A DNA stretch of 7,044 bases from positions 1 to 7,044 of the forward strand of contig JAEZBA010000151.1 in assembly GCA_023430245.1 (NCBI GenBank), given 5' to 3'. The position numbers were made by a program, and so were the translations under genes. The notes under the pieces are model-generated. The model was given only the letters and a program-made list of their open reading frames with translations, searched no databases and was not told where the DNA came from. Origin of the DNA: Pseudomonadota bacterium (GTDB lineage: Bacteria; Pseudomonadota; Alphaproteobacteria; Rhizobiales; Xanthobacteraceae). This document shows, in pieces, positions 6,310 to 7,044 of this stretch (the first letter of the stretch is position 1; each line of letters starts with the position of its first letter).

Positions 6310-7011
6310 TCAGCCGGCGACAACCCGTGCCGCGCCCGTTGTGCCGGCCCGGCTCTGCACCTCGCGCGATACAGCGATATTGTGCTCGAAGGCAGTCATT
6401 GCCTCGATTACCAGCATGTGCGGATCATCGGTTACGCGCCCCGCACTGTCGAGCGCGTCGCGCAGTCTGGCTTTGAGTATGTGCGTTTCAACGTCAGGAA
6501 ACTCGTAAACCGTCAGCGCGGCTGCCGGCAACGACAGTGACTTCCCGAGAAGCTTTCTTAAGACCTGCCCACCGCTCAGGTCGCCGAGGTAGCGAACATA
6601 GGCGTGAGAAACGAGTCGCAGACCATTACCGGCCGCCGCCTCCCTGATGGCGGCGGCATACGAGACACCGGACCTGAGCAGCGGCAGAGAGCGTTCCCAG
6701 TCGGCGCCCGCGATCGCTTGCAGATCGGCTCGCAGGCGATCGGACCGTCGCAGCGAACGGTCCGCGAAGACATTGAGAATCGGATGCGTTCGCCTGGCGA
6801 ACAACTCGGCCTCGAGGCGTTCGTAGGCAGGCAGGAGATTGCGCAGCAATAGCCCGTAGCCAGCGCGGTCGCATTTTCGCTGCAGAATGTCCGCGATGAC
6901 CCCACTCCGCTCGGCCACCGCATGCAACCGCTTCGTCCGCTCTCGCAGAGCATCCGAGAGCGGCTGATCCTCTGCGTCGGCGCGGTTCACCGAGGCCTTG
7001 GTGAACCCCAT
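6310..7011 (-). CDS. hmuO: Biliverdin-producing heme oxygenase (HmuO/HO-1 fold)
   Basis: This 233-residue cytosolic enzyme cleaves heme to biliverdin, CO and iron, using electrons from a partner reductase not seen here. It belongs to the classical all-helical heme oxygenase family. The proximal heme ligand is His30 in ERTKRLHAVAERSG. The distal helix reads SHAYVRYLGDLSGGQVL, with the flexible Gly143, Gly147 and Gly148 and the catalytic Asp144. The length is normal for the family, with a short extra C-terminal tail (about 220-233). It supplies the chromophore for the adjacent bacteriophytochrome. It faces bphP tail to tail with 19 bp between stops and so needs its own promoter beyond the right edge. 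ATG 7011 lacks a clear Shine-Dalgarno, and the frame stays open from there to the end of the window (11 more codons), so the true start may be further upstream. Family assignment is secure; the exact start is not. Confidence 0.93.
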   Translation of the reverse strand: MGFTKASVNRADAEDQPLSDALRERTKRLHAVAERSGVIADILQRKCDRAGYGLLLRNLLPAYERLEAELFARRTHPILNVFADRSLRRSDRLRADLQAIAGADWERSLPLLRSGVSYAAAIREAAAGNGLRLVSHAYVRYLGDLSGGQVLRKLLGKSLSLPAAALTVYEFPDVETHILKARLRDALDSAGRVTDDPHMLVIEAMTAFEHNIAVSREVQSRAGTTGAARVVAG

Positions 7012-7044
7012 GGGGCAGACCAGCCGATGGTTCGAGTCACCATC

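Overview
The window looks like one edge of the photosynthesis gene cluster of a purple photosynthetic alphaproteobacterium. The best fit is the Bradyrhizobium/Rhodopseudomonas group. The DNA is GC-rich and tightly packed. The gene set (puhE-hemA, cytochrome c2, a CrtJ/PpsR-type repressor, a kinase-less bacteriophytochrome, a heme oxygenase) matches what I remember of those genera; I could not run a search to place it to species.

Layout, left to right. (1) The 3' two thirds of puhE (membrane assembly protein of the photosynthetic complex) enters from the left edge and overlaps the start of hemA (5-aminolevulinate synthase) by an ATGA junction. (2) hemA converges on cycA (periplasmic cytochrome c2, minus strand), with a perfect 13-bp hairpin between the two stop codons. 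(3) A roughly 420-bp divergent intergenic region separates cycA from ppsR. It holds one TGT-N12-ACA motif of the PpsR/CrtJ type and a short AGTCA-N4-TGACT palindrome. (4) ppsR and bphP are joined by a GTGA stop/start overlap and read as one operon. (5) A heme oxygenase gene (hmuO type) on the minus strand converges on bphP, with only 19 bp between the stop codons. Its start lies near or beyond the right edge.

Read together, the genes form a pigment-supply and light-control circuit. HemA feeds tetrapyrrole synthesis for bacteriochlorophyll and heme. Heme oxygenase opens heme to biliverdin. Biliverdin is the chromophore of BphP, whose binding cysteine and pocket residues are all present. BphP has no histidine kinase, and in the best-studied relatives such proteins act by binding PpsR directly and relieving repression of photosynthesis genes. 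The PpsR here contains no cysteine at all, so the thiol/disulfide redox switch known for Rhodobacter PpsR/CrtJ cannot operate. This fits a light-dedicated repressor. Cytochrome c2, the electron carrier between the cytochrome bc1 complex and the reaction centre, is the likely co-regulated neighbour.

I see no mobile elements, CRISPR arrays, tRNA or rRNA genes. The system resembles the known BphP-PpsR2 module, not an undescribed one. The most informative points are the cysteine-free repressor, the candidate operator in the divergent promoter, the start-codon ambiguity of bphP, and the convergent, not operonic, placement of the heme oxygenase.
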